From: JBAXTZ01 sp037129925
GTDB lineage: Bacteria; Bacillota; Negativicutes; JBAXTZ01
Length of the DNA stretch: 5,331 bases
Direction: 5' to 3'
NCBI GenBank assembly: GCA_037129925.1
Contig: JBAXTZ010000096.1
Coordinates: 1-5,331 of the forward strand
Shown piece after piece: positions 1-5,331 of the stretch. Position numbers and translations under genes: made by a program. Within the stretch, counting starts at the first letter, position 1, and each line of letters begins with the position of its first letter. Below the pieces are notes generated by a model. It saw nothing but the letters and a program-made list of their open reading frames with translations, was not told the DNA's origin and made no database searches.

Positions 1-451
1 ATCTGTCAAACAAAAACGGAAAGTGCTTGCGCCGTATAAAGAAAATGGCAAACCTAAAGATTGGGAAGAAACAACCGAGGGGAATTTTCGATTAACTCAT
101 CCCAGTAATTTTTGGGATGATATTTCCATTCCCTATTGGTCGATGCCAGAAAATACCGATCACCCAACCCAAAAACCGGAAAAATTAATTGCAAAATTGA
201 TATTAGCAAGCTGCCCGGAAAATGGTGTGGTGTTTGACCCGTTTTTAGGTTCTGGGACAACATCGGTTGTTGCCAAAAAATTGAACCGACGTTACGTCGG
301 AATTGAAAAAAACGAAGAATATTGTTGTTGGGCTGAAAAGCGACTAGAAATTGCTGAAACCGATAAAAACATCCAGGGTTATTCCGGAGGGGTATTTTGG
401 GAAAGAAATACATTACGTGAACAATTAGCAGACAGAAAGGTCAACATTTAA
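1..451 (+). CDS. DNA methyltransferase (N6-adenine/N4-cytosine type), C-terminal part; 5' end outside window
   Basis: The reading frame is open from the first complete codon at position 2 to TAA at 449-451, so the gene starts upstream and about 149 C-terminal residues are visible. The end carries, in order, HPTQKPEKL (from 161; motif X region), DPFLGSGTT (236-262; the S-adenosylmethionine-binding motif I) and YVGIEKNEEY (motif II-like, with the acidic Glu that contacts the cofactor ribose). Motifs X and I near the C-terminus imply that the catalytic DPPY-type motif IV lies upstream, which is the beta-class order of amino-methyltransferases. The enzyme would methylate adenine or cytosine in a specific DNA site; the target cannot be read from this part. 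No restriction endonuclease gene follows it; a partner, if any, would be upstream. G+C is about 40% over bases 1-420, lower than in the pst genes, which suggests separate acquisition. No terminator follows the stop, so transcripts may run into pstS. The family call is firm; the specificity is unknown. Confidence 0.9.
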   Translation, partial: SVKQKRKVLAPYKENGKPKDWEETTEGNFRLTHPSNFWDDISIPYWSMPENTDHPTQKPEKLIAKLILASCPENGVVFDPFLGSGTTSVVAKKLNRRYVGIEKNEEYCCWAEKRLEIAETDKNIQGYSGGVFWERNTLREQLADRKVNI

Positions 452-486
452 CCTGAACTTAACATAGACGGTAGTTAGGTTTAACA
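448..486 (+). promoter_or_regulatory. Putative Pho box: TTAACA-like direct repeats with 11-bp spacing
   Basis: Repeat units TTAACC (448-453), TTAACA (459-464) and TTAACA (481-486) start at 0, 11 and 33 bp, so they share one 11-bp phase. The unit expected at 470-475 reads GGTAGT and is degenerate. The core extends to TTAACAT at 459-465 and 481-487. With the -10 box at 496-501 and a start site expected near 508, the array spans roughly -60 to -22. That is the known place and spacing of PhoP-binding repeats (TT[ATC]ACA, about four units) in Bacillus pst-type promoters. The first unit overlaps the methyltransferase stop codon. The likely ligand is the phosphorylated response regulator encoded at 4585-5298. 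Repeats and spacing are seen; binding is inferred. Confidence 0.72.
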
Positions 487-495
487 TTCACCCGT

Positions 496-501
496 TATAA
501 T
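496..501 (+). promoter_or_regulatory. -10 element (TATAAT) of the pst operon promoter
   Basis: A perfect TATAAT lies 30 bases before the pstS start codon. The -35 position at 17-bp spacing (473-478, AGTTAG) does not resemble TTGACA. A poor -35 fits an activator-dependent promoter, where the bound regulator on the repeats at 448-486 would replace it; the last repeat ends 9 bases before the -10 box. Transcription would begin near 508 and leave a leader of about 24 bases, too short for a riboswitch. Confidence 0.7.
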
Positions 502-522
502 AGCGGCGAAGCTAAAAATAAC

Positions 523-528
523 GAGGTG
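523..528 (+). promoter_or_regulatory. Ribosome binding site of pstS (GAGGTG)
   Basis: GAGGTG at 523-528 matches the anti-Shine-Dalgarno complement. The GAGG core ends five bases before ATG at 532. An in-frame GTG at 526 lies within this site and so is unlikely to be the start; this sets the pstS start at 532. Confidence 0.75.
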
Positions 529-531
529 GAA

Positions 532-1362
532 ATGAAAAAGACGATTTACTTAATACTGGCTATAGTTTTGATAATTGGCAGTACCATGACATTTGCCGGT
601 TGCGGCAGCAGTGCGAAAAACTTGGCGCTGGTCGGTTCGACTTCGGTGCAGCCGCTGGCTCAGGAACTGGCAGATGCTTATGAAAAAGCTAATCCGGGAG
701 TGAAAATTGATGTTCAAGGTGTCGGCTCGACTGCCGGAGTGAATGCCGCGCATGACAAAACTGCTGATATCGGTATGTCATCGCGTGACCTGACAGCAGA
801 AGAAAAGCAATGGAAAATGCAAGAGATTGTTCTGGCGCTGGACGGAATATCGGTGGTTATTAACCCGGAAAACCAGACAACCGATCTTTCTGTGGAACAA
901 ATTCGGAAAATTTTCAAAGGCGAAATCACAAACTGGAACCAAGTCGGCGGCAAAGATGCTCCGATATTAGTCGTCAGCCGTGAAGCCGGTTCCGGAACCC
1001 GCACGGCGTTTGAGGAACTGACCAAAGTTGCCGTGAAAAAAGACGGCAAAGATGTATCGTTGCTCAAAGCGGACGCCTTGGTTGCCGATGGCAACGGTTC
1101 AATTCAAGCCAATGTTGCCGCGAAAGACAATGCCATTGGCTATATGTCGATGGGTATGGTTGATAAAGCGGTCAAGGCGATAAAGGTTGACGGCGTTCAG
1201 CCGACCGTTGCGAATGTAGTCGCTAAACAATATTCACTTTCCCGTCCGTTTCTGCTGTTGATAAATGGCGAAGCCGGTGAACCGGCCAAGGCCTTTATGA
1301 AATTCGCCAGCAGTCCGGAGGGCAAGAAAATCATTGGCGAACACTATATAGCTGTGGAGTAG
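532..1362 (+). CDS. pstS: PstS, phosphate-binding lipoprotein of the Pst ABC transporter
   Basis: This is the extracytoplasmic phosphate receptor that delivers Pi to PstCA. From ATG 532 it has 276 residues, usual for the shorter bacterial PstS forms. Residues 1-23 form a signal peptide (KK, then a hydrophobic stretch) ending in a lipobox-like FAG before Cys24, so the mature protein should be lipid-anchored at the outer face of the membrane. Phosphate-site signatures are visible: GSTSVQP (about 35-41), ADIGMSSRD (78-86) and SREAGSGTR (149-157), whose Ser, Thr, Asp and Arg side chains bind phosphate in the family. The LSVEQIRKIFKGEITNWNQVGG segment (119-140) is also typical. An in-frame GTG at 526 would add two residues but lies inside the ribosome binding site. 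It is the first gene of the operon, behind the Pho-type promoter, with eight bases between its TAG and the pstC start. Identification is firm. Confidence 0.96.
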   Translation: MKKTIYLILAIVLIIGSTMTFAGCGSSAKNLALVGSTSVQPLAQELADAYEKANPGVKIDVQGVGSTAGVNAAHDKTADIGMSSRDLTAEEKQWKMQEIVLALDGISVVINPENQTTDLSVEQIRKIFKGEITNWNQVGGKDAPILVVSREAGSGTRTAFEELTKVAVKKDGKDVSLLKADALVADGNGSIQANVAAKDNAIGYMSMGMVDKAVKAIKVDGVQPTVANVVAKQYSLSRPFLLLINGEAGEPAKAFMKFASSPEGKKIIGEHYIAVE

Positions 1363-1370
1363 AAAATACT

Positions 1371-2267
1371 ATGACACCGAAAAACGATTTAGTGGCGCCA
1401 GTGGTAAACCGGCGCAATCTCGCGGAACAATCCGCGAGATTTTGTTTTCTGTTCTGCGCGTTGCTGGCATTTGCTTCACTGGTAATAATTATTGCGTTTT
1501 TGCTGATAAAAGGCTTGCCGGCAATTGGGAAAATTGGGTTGTGGAATTTTCTGACGGATACCGACTGGAATCCTTCGAACAATCAATTTGGTATTTTGTC
1601 AATGATTACCGCAACCTTGCTGAGTTCGCTCGGAGCGTTGCTAATAAGTGTAGTTATCGGGGTGCTGACGGCGGTATTTCTCGCGGAACTCGCCACTGCG
1701 AAGATTGCCCGCTGGTTGAGGTTCGCGATTGAACTCTTGGCCGGCATTCCTTCAGTAGTGTTCGGTTTCTTCGGCCTGGTAATTATTGTACCATTTATCG
1801 ACCGGGTTGCCGGTGGCGGCGGTAACAGTTTGCTGGCAGCGATTATTATTCTCTCGATGATGATTTTACCGACAATTGTCAGTATTTCAGAAATGTCGCT
1901 ACGTGCTGTACCCCGAGAGTACAAAGAGGGTTCGCTGGCGCTGGGCGCCAGCCAGATCCAGACGATATTTCGGGTGTTACTGCCCGCCGCCGGCTCGGGT
2001 GTCGCCGCGGCGATAATGCTGGGACTGGGACGGGCGATCGGCGAAACGATGGCGGTCATACTGGTTTCCGGTAACTCACCGATAATGCCTGGTTCGCTAT
2101 TTGACCGGGTGCGGACGATGACTGCTAATATTGCACTGGAAATGGGCTATGCCTCCGGCTTGCAGCAAGAAGCGTTATTTGCAACCGGGGTGGTTTTGTT
2201 TGTCTTCATCATGCTCATAAACGGCGCGGTAACAGTTTTGGCGGCGCGGTCGGGGGTAAAACGATGA
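1371..2267 (+). CDS. pstC: PstC, phosphate ABC transporter permease
   Basis: One of two membrane subunits that form the phosphate channel, paired with PstA. It has 298 residues, the normal length. After a polar tail (1-24) come about six hydrophobic segments, the first at about 25-50 and the second at about 75-105. The family motif LLAGIPSVVFGFFGL lies at about 122-136. The cytoplasmic loop that docks on PstB (EAA motif) is REYKEGSLALGAS, with E183 to S194, followed by LLPAAGSG, then GRAIGETMAV. The start ATG has only a moderate GGAG (1356-1359), 11 bases away and inside the end of pstS, so initiation may be weak or coupled to pstS translation. Its codons 16-24 contain a strong terminator-like hairpin (separate entry). 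Its TGA overlaps the pstA ATG. Confidence 0.96.
   Translation: MTPKNDLVAPVVNRRNLAEQSARFCFLFCALLAFASLVIIIAFLLIKGLPAIGKIGLWNFLTDTDWNPSNNQFGILSMITATLLSSLGALLISVVIGVLTAVFLAELATAKIARWLRFAIELLAGIPSVVFGFFGLVIIVPFIDRVAGGGGNSLLAAIIILSMMILPTIVSISEMSLRAVPREYKEGSLALGASQIQTIFRVLLPAAGSGVAAAIMLGLGRAIGETMAVILVSGNSPIMPGSLFDRVRTMTANIALEMGYASGLQQEALFATGVVLFVFIMLINGAVTVLAARSGVKR
1416..1448 (+). terminator. Intrinsic-terminator-like hairpin inside the 5' end of pstC
   Basis: A perfect 11-bp stem is formed by AATCTCGCGGA (1416-1426) and TCCGCGAGATT (1431-1441), with a four-base ACAA loop. It is followed directly by TTGTTTT (1442-1448), interrupted by one G. The form is that of a Rho-independent terminator on the + strand. 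It lies 45 bases past the pstC start and 53 bases past the pstS stop. A smaller stem, GCGCC (1395-1399) with GGCGC (1411-1415), abuts its 5' side. It may end a share of transcripts after pstS, or protect the 3' end of a pstS mRNA. Structure is seen; activity is inferred. Confidence 0.62.
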
Positions 2268-3091
2268 AAAGAACCAAGCTATCCGAACAGCTGCTGTATT
2301 TGGCAATATATGGCTCTGCGGCCTTATCTTGTACTGCGATGATTGCAATTATCGGTTATATTGTGTTCAAAGGTGCGCCAAGTATTGATTGGACGTTTTT
2401 GTCCAGTCCCTACAAAGGTTCGCAGCACGGAATCTATCCGATGATCGTAACAACCTTGTATATGATTGGATTATCGCTCGCAGTAGCTGCGCCAATTGGT
2501 GTCTGCTCGGCAATATATCTCAACGAATACGCCAAAGATGGTAAATTGGTACGGCTTATTCGCTTCGCCACCGATTCACTATCAGGGATTCCCTCAATTA
2601 TCTATGGCTTGTTTGGTTATATGTTTTTTGTCACGGTGTTGCAACTAAAAATGTCGATTTTGTCCGGCGCGCTGACCTTGGCAATTATGGTGTTGCCGTT
2701 GGTAATCCGCACGACCGAGGAGGCGCTGAAAACGGTACCGGCCGGCTATCGCGAAGGCAGTTTGGCGCTGGGGGCTTCAAAAATAACGACAATTCTCCGC
2801 ATCGTGTTGCCGAGCGCCGCCGAGGGGATAATAACTTCAATTATTCTCAGCATCGGCCGAATCGTCGGCGAGACTGCGGCGGTATATTTGACGGCCGGAA
2901 TGGTAACGCGGGTGCCGGGCGGGATTTTGGACTCCGGGCGAACGCTGGCGGTGCATCTCTATGTGCTGGCCAAAGAAGGCATATCTTTTGAACAGGCTTA
3001 TGCCTCAGCTACGGTGTTGCTGGTTATCATTGCCGGGTTAAACTTGCTCGCCAACCGCCTCGCAACTGGCATACGCAAAAAAACGACATGA
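2264..3091 (+). CDS. pstA: PstA, phosphate ABC transporter permease
   Basis: Second membrane subunit of the phosphate channel, forming a heterodimer with PstC. It has 275 residues with about six hydrophobic segments; the first lies at about 10-35 (LYLAIYGSAALSCTAMIAII). Family marks include GIYPMIVTTLYMI, APIGVCSAIYLNEYA, and DSLSGIPSIIYGLFGYMFF, the counterpart of the PstC GIPSVVFGFFGL block. The EAA-type PstB-docking loop is YREGSLALGAS from residue 162, followed by IVLPSAAEGI and GRIVGETAAVYLTAG. The ATG overlaps the pstC stop in an ATGA arrangement, with a G-rich CGGGGGT (2251-2257) upstream as a possible ribosome binding site, so translation is probably coupled to pstC and keeps the two subunits in step. 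PstC and PstA are homologues; the order after pstS and the internal motifs settle which is which. Confidence 0.96.
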   Translation: MKRTKLSEQLLYLAIYGSAALSCTAMIAIIGYIVFKGAPSIDWTFLSSPYKGSQHGIYPMIVTTLYMIGLSLAVAAPIGVCSAIYLNEYAKDGKLVRLIRFATDSLSGIPSIIYGLFGYMFFVTVLQLKMSILSGALTLAIMVLPLVIRTTEEALKTVPAGYREGSLALGASKITTILRIVLPSAAEGIITSIILSIGRIVGETAAVYLTAGMVTRVPGGILDSGRTLAVHLYVLAKEGISFEQAYASATVLLVIIAGLNLLANRLATGIRKKTT

Positions 3092-3093
3092 AT

Positions 3094-3097
3094 GAGG
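3094..3097 (+). promoter_or_regulatory. Ribosome binding site favouring the pstB start at 3103
   Basis: GAGG at 3094-3097 (within TGAGGATGAG) stands five bases before ATG 3103. The earlier in-frame ATG at 3088, which overlaps the pstA stop, has no purine-rich site in front of it, only AAAAAAACGAC. The later start is therefore preferred, though ATG 3088 could still be used through coupling to pstA. Confidence 0.55.
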
Positions 3098-3102
3098 ATG
3101 AG

Positions 3103-3873
3103 ATGCACGAAGAAAATTTTGAACCGATAATTTCCGTAAAGGCGCTCGATTTATTTTATGGCGCCCATCAGGCGCTAAGAAATGTCAGTTTGTCGGTGGT
3201 TGCCAAGGAAATTACGGCGCTAATCGGGCCGTCCGGGTGCGGCAAGTCGACGTTCTTAAAAACAATTAATCGTATGAATGACCTGGTAAGCGGTGTTACA
3301 ATTAAAGGGCAAGTGTTGTTTCACAATCAAGACATCTATGTCAACTGCTGTGATGTTGTCGAGTTGCGCAAACGGATTGGGATGGTTTTTCAAAAGCCCA
3401 ATCCGTTTCCGATGTCGATATTTGATAATATCGCCTATGGGCCAAGGGTTCACGGGATAAAACAAAAGGCGGCGCTGGAGCAAATCGTAGAGGCCAGTCT
3501 GCGCAAAGCGGCATTATGGGACGAGGTCAAGGACCGGCTGAAAAATAACGCGCTGGGGTTGTCCGGCGGACAGCAACAACGGTTGTGCATCGCCCGGGTG
3601 CTGGCTGTCGAACCGGAAGTAATCTTAATGGATGAGCCAACCTCGGCGCTCGATCCGTTATCCACGCTGAAAATCGAAGAACTGTCGCAGGAGCTGAAAG
3701 AAAATTACACCATCGTCATCGTCACTCACAATATGCAGCAAGCCGGACGAATATCCGACAAAACAGTATTTTTCCTAAACGGAGAGATTGTTGAAGTGGG
3801 CGCTACTGAAAATATCTTTAACAAGCCTGAAGATCAACGCACTGAAGATTATATTACCGGACGGTTTGGTTGA
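3103..3873 (+). CDS. pstB: PstB, phosphate transporter ATP-binding protein
   Basis: The cytoplasmic ATPase that drives phosphate import through PstCA. From ATG 3103 it has 256 residues; from the alternative ATG 3088, which overlaps the pstA stop as ATGA, it has 261. Both lie near the family's usual 250-260. All ABC motifs are present (numbered from 3103): Walker A GPSGCGKST (42-50), Q-loop FQKPNPFPMSIFDNIAYGPR with Gln97, signature LSGGQQQRLCIARVLA (from 153), Walker B VILMDEP with catalytic Glu178, D-loop SALDP, and switch His209 in VTHNMQQAGR. The KPNPFPMSI stretch and C-terminal YITGRFG mark PstB rather than another importer ATPase. A perfect 12-bp inverted repeat lies across the Q-loop codons (separate entry). 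phoU follows after 30 bases with its own ribosome binding site. Confidence 0.96.
   Translation: MHEENFEPIISVKALDLFYGAHQALRNVSLSVVAKEITALIGPSGCGKSTFLKTINRMNDLVSGVTIKGQVLFHNQDIYVNCCDVVELRKRIGMVFQKPNPFPMSIFDNIAYGPRVHGIKQKAALEQIVEASLRKAALWDEVKDRLKNNALGLSGGQQQRLCIARVLAVEPEVILMDEPTSALDPLSTLKIEELSQELKENYTIVIVTHNMQQAGRISDKTVFFLNGEIVEVGATENIFNKPEDQRTEDYITGRFG
3370..3408 (+). repeat. Perfect 12-bp inverted repeat within pstB
   Basis: AAACGGATTGGG (3370-3381) is the exact reverse complement of CCCAATCCGTTT (3397-3408), with a 15-base spacer. It covers codons for the conserved KRIGMVFQKPNPFP segment around the Q-loop. No T-run follows, so it does not look like a terminator. It might form an mRNA hairpin, or may only reflect codon choice in a conserved stretch. 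Confidence 0.6.
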
Positions 3874-3903
3874 TGAACCACTGGTTGCGAAAAGGAGCAG
3901 TTT

Positions 3904-4572
3904 ATGCCGCGAACATATTTTGAGAAAGAACTGGATAAACTAAAAATCGACATGGTGAAAATGGGCTCTTTGGTCGAAGAAGCAATGGGTCAAATGCGGA
4001 TTGCGCTGAAAACGCAGGATGTACAGGTTGCCGAGCAGATTATTGTCGGTGACGACGAAGTTGATTATATGGAAAAGAAAATTGAAAAGCAGTGTCTGGT
4101 GCTGCTGGCGCGGCAACAGCCGTTAGCGGTCGATTTGCGCTCGATAAGCGCGGCGCTAAAGATTATTACTGAATTGGAACGCATCGGTGATCATGCCGCG
4201 GATATTGCCGAAATCACTATTCAAATGGCTGGAGCAAAATATATCAAGCCGCTCGTAGACATACCAGTCATGATCGATTCGACGATGCTGATGGTCAACC
4301 GTTCGATTGATGCCTACGTCCGGCAGGATGTCGAGTTGGCATTGAATGTTTGTGCCAGCGACCAGGAAGTCAACGACCTGTATATGAGGGTGCTGATGGA
4401 ATTGATAAATAGCATGAAGCGTGACCCGCGGACAATCGATCAGGCGATGAACTTGATATTTATTTCAAAATATTTGGAAAAAATGGGCGATCATGCCACG
4501 AACATTGCCGAATGGGTAATGTTTAACGTTACCGGTGTACACAAGAGCGGCAAACAAGTCTTTGCGCGATAA
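3904..4572 (+). CDS. phoU: PhoU, phosphate signalling regulator
   Basis: PhoU is a cytoplasmic, membrane-associated helical protein that links the Pst transporter to the Pho sensor kinase and holds signalling off when phosphate is plentiful. It has 222 residues, near the usual 215-240. Two tandem three-helix PhoU repeats are clear. The metal-binding E(D)xxxD signatures appear in ELERIGDHAADIAE (Glu92, Asp96, Glu103) and again in LEKMGDHATNIAE (Glu192, Asp196, Glu203). The spacing of exactly 100 residues shows the internal duplication. The QCLVLLARQQPLAVDLRSI segment (63-81) is also characteristic. AAAGGAG (3891-3897) stands six bases before the ATG, a good ribosome binding site. It lies between pstB and the two-component genes, in keeping with its bridging role. 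The response regulator follows closely. Confidence 0.96.
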   Translation: MPRTYFEKELDKLKIDMVKMGSLVEEAMGQMRIALKTQDVQVAEQIIVGDDEVDYMEKKIEKQCLVLLARQQPLAVDLRSISAALKIITELERIGDHAADIAEITIQMAGAKYIKPLVDIPVMIDSTMLMVNRSIDAYVRQDVELALNVCASDQEVNDLYMRVLMELINSMKRDPRTIDQAMNLIFISKYLEKMGDHATNIAEWVMFNVTGVHKSGKQVFAR

Positions 4573-4575
4573 ACC

Positions 4576-4580
4576 GGAGG
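4576..4580 (+). promoter_or_regulatory. Ribosome binding site deciding the response-regulator start (GGAGG)
   Basis: A full GGAGG lies just after the phoU stop. Two adjacent in-frame ATGs follow, at 4582 and 4585. The first is only one base from the site and the second is four bases away, so 4585 is the better start; the protein differs by one Met. Confidence 0.6.
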
Positions 4581-4584
4581 AATG

Positions 4585-5298
4585 ATGAAAAGACCGTTAA
4601 TATATGCGGTGGATGATGAAGTAAATATTCTCGAATTGTTGCGCTTTAATCTCAGCAAAAACGGCTATGAAGTGAAAACGTTTACCGATGCGGCGGCATT
4701 GCTGGCGGAGGTCAAGCTGATTGTTCCGGATCTGTTTTTGCTCGATTTAATGTTGCCGGGGATTGATGGCTTGGAGCTGTGTCGGCGGTTACGTAATGAC
4801 CCGGCAACCAGCCAGGCGCCGATCATCATGCTGACCGCTAAAACTACCGAAGTCGATAAAATCGTCGGATTGGAGCTGGGCGCGGACGATTACGTTACCA
4901 AACCGTTTAGTGTGTTAGAGCTGCTGGCACGGGTCAAAGCGTTGTTGCGCCGGCAAAACCGCAACATTAGCATAGACACAGACATACAAACGGCGGGCGA
5001 CTTGGTGGTCGATAAGCCACGACGAGAAATTCGACGGGCTGGACAACTGCTGGAATTGTCCTATAAAGAATTTGAGCTGCTAGTAACCTTGATTTGCAAC
5101 GACCGCCGGGTGTTGACGCGGGAGTTTTTGTTGGAACATATCTGGGGAATTGAATTTGACGGCGAAAACCGCACGGTGGATGTTCACGTCCGCTTTTTGC
5201 GACAAAAACTGGAGAGCGGTAGCATCAACAACTATATTGAAACAGTACGCGGTGTCGGCTATCGATTTTCTTTTAGTAAGGGTGAAAATAATGAGTAG
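4585..5298 (+). CDS. phoP: OmpR/PhoB-family response regulator (PhoP/PhoB type)
   Basis: A two-component transcription factor that probably activates this operon and other phosphate-starvation genes. It has 237 residues from ATG 4585. The receiver domain (about 4-120) holds the acidic pair Asp10-Asp11, phospho-acceptor Asp54 in FLLDLMLPGIDG, Thr84 in MLTAK and Lys106 in DYVTKPF; all key residues are intact. The winged-helix domain (about 138-232) has LSYKEFELLVTL, LLEHIWG, the recognition helix RTVDVHVRFLRQKLE (196-210) and the wing VRGVGYRF. Only the family can be read from the sequence. The Pho role rests on its place directly after phoU, on the kinase start that overlaps its end, and on the TTAACA repeats before pstS. 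The symbol follows Bacillota usage; phoB would be the equivalent elsewhere. An in-frame ATG one codon earlier is too near the GGAGG. Confidence 0.88.
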   Translation: MKRPLIYAVDDEVNILELLRFNLSKNGYEVKTFTDAAALLAEVKLIVPDLFLLDLMLPGIDGLELCRRLRNDPATSQAPIIMLTAKTTEVDKIVGLELGADDYVTKPFSVLELLARVKALLRRQNRNISIDTDIQTAGDLVVDKPRREIRRAGQLLELSYKEFELLVTLICNDRRVLTREFLLEHIWGIEFDGENRTVDVHVRFLRQKLESGSINNYIETVRGVGYRFSFSKGENNE

Positions 5299-5331
5299 AC
5301 GAATATTTATCAGAATGTTTCTGCTGGCAAC
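5291..5331 (+). CDS. Start of a probable PhoR-type sensor histidine kinase; 3' end outside window
   Basis: An ATG at 5291 overlaps the end of the response-regulator gene by eight bases (ATGAGTAG) and is preceded six bases away by AAGGGTG (5278-5284), a good ribosome binding site. Only 13 complete codons are present: MSRRIFIRMFLLA. Three arginines followed by a rising hydrophobic stretch fit the N-terminus of a membrane-bound kinase with a first transmembrane helix. No kinase motif is inside the window, so the PhoR call rests on position: OmpR-family regulators are very often followed by their partner kinase in this overlapping way. Translation is likely coupled, giving a fixed regulator-to-kinase ratio. 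Confidence 0.6.
   Translation, partial: MSRRIFIRMFLLA

Noticed and set aside
450..481. Imperfect dyad AACCT-G-AACT with AGTT-AGGTT, considered as a methyltransferase terminator
   Set aside because: The stem is A+T-rich with a bulge and a 13-base loop, and no T-run follows; it overlaps the direct repeats, which explain the region better.
526..531. GTG at 526 as the pstS start, two codons upstream of ATG 532
   Set aside because: The GTG is part of the GAGGTG ribosome binding site, and no site lies at a proper distance before it.
1081..1095. Six-bp hairpin GTTGCC / GGCAAC in pstS
   Set aside because: Too short and without a tail; expected by chance in coding sequence of this length.
1442..1732. 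A 96-codon open frame on the plus strand in another frame of pstC
   Set aside because: It lies wholly inside pstC, and its translation has no recognisable family features.
1934..1952. Eight-bp hairpin GCTGGCGC / GCGCCAGC in pstC
   Set aside because: It encodes the conserved SLALGAS of the EAA loop and can arise from preferred codons alone; no T-run follows.
1583..2059. A 158-codon open frame on the minus strand opposite pstC
   Set aside because: It mirrors a clear pstC gene, has no recognisable domain, and long antisense frames are expected opposite G+C-richer coding sequence. The shorter minus-strand frames opposite pstS and pstB are rejected on the same grounds.
4515..4533. Stem around GGTAA / TTACC near the end of phoU containing TTTAAC, considered as an internal Pho site
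   Set aside because: A single TTAAC-like unit with no 11-bp partner and no clear -10 box; probably codon-driven.

Overview
The window holds a phosphate-starvation (Pho) locus with one unrelated gene end on its left. All genes are on the + strand. The layout is: the 3' end of a DNA methyltransferase gene (to 451); a short promoter region (about 448-531); pstS, pstC, pstA, pstB, phoU; a PhoB/PhoP-type response regulator; and the first 41 bases of what is probably the partner sensor kinase gene, cut by the window edge. Coding is nearly continuous. The longest gap between genes is about 80 bases and is filled by the pst promoter. I see no tRNA, rRNA, CRISPR array or insertion sequence.

The genes form a closed circuit. 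PstS, a lipoprotein, captures phosphate outside the membrane. PstC and PstA form the channel and PstB supplies ATP-driven power. PhoU passes the transporter's state to the PhoR-type kinase, which phosphorylates the response regulator. That regulator most likely binds the 11-bp-spaced TTAACA-like repeats in front of pstS. pstC-pstA and pstA-pstB meet with 4-base ATGA overlaps or near-overlaps, and the regulator and kinase genes overlap by 8 bases, so the set looks like a single, translationally coupled operon.

The organism is probably a Bacillota (Firmicutes-like) bacterium. PstS is a lipoprotein with a typical signal peptide. The repeats resemble the Bacillus PhoP box (TT[ATC]ACA units at 11-bp spacing, about -60 to -20 from the expected start) more than the E. 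coli CTGTCAT box. Ribosome binding sites are strong and GGAGG-like. This assignment is inference and a species cannot be named. The methyltransferase end is about 40% G+C by hand count of bases 1-420 and the pst genes are visibly richer, so the methyltransferase may have been acquired separately.

Nothing here amounts to a new system. The points most worth checking are a near-perfect intrinsic-terminator hairpin inside the first codons of pstC, which could raise PstS over the membrane subunits, the Pho-box array that begins inside the stop region of the methyltransferase gene, and a perfect 12-bp inverted repeat within pstB.
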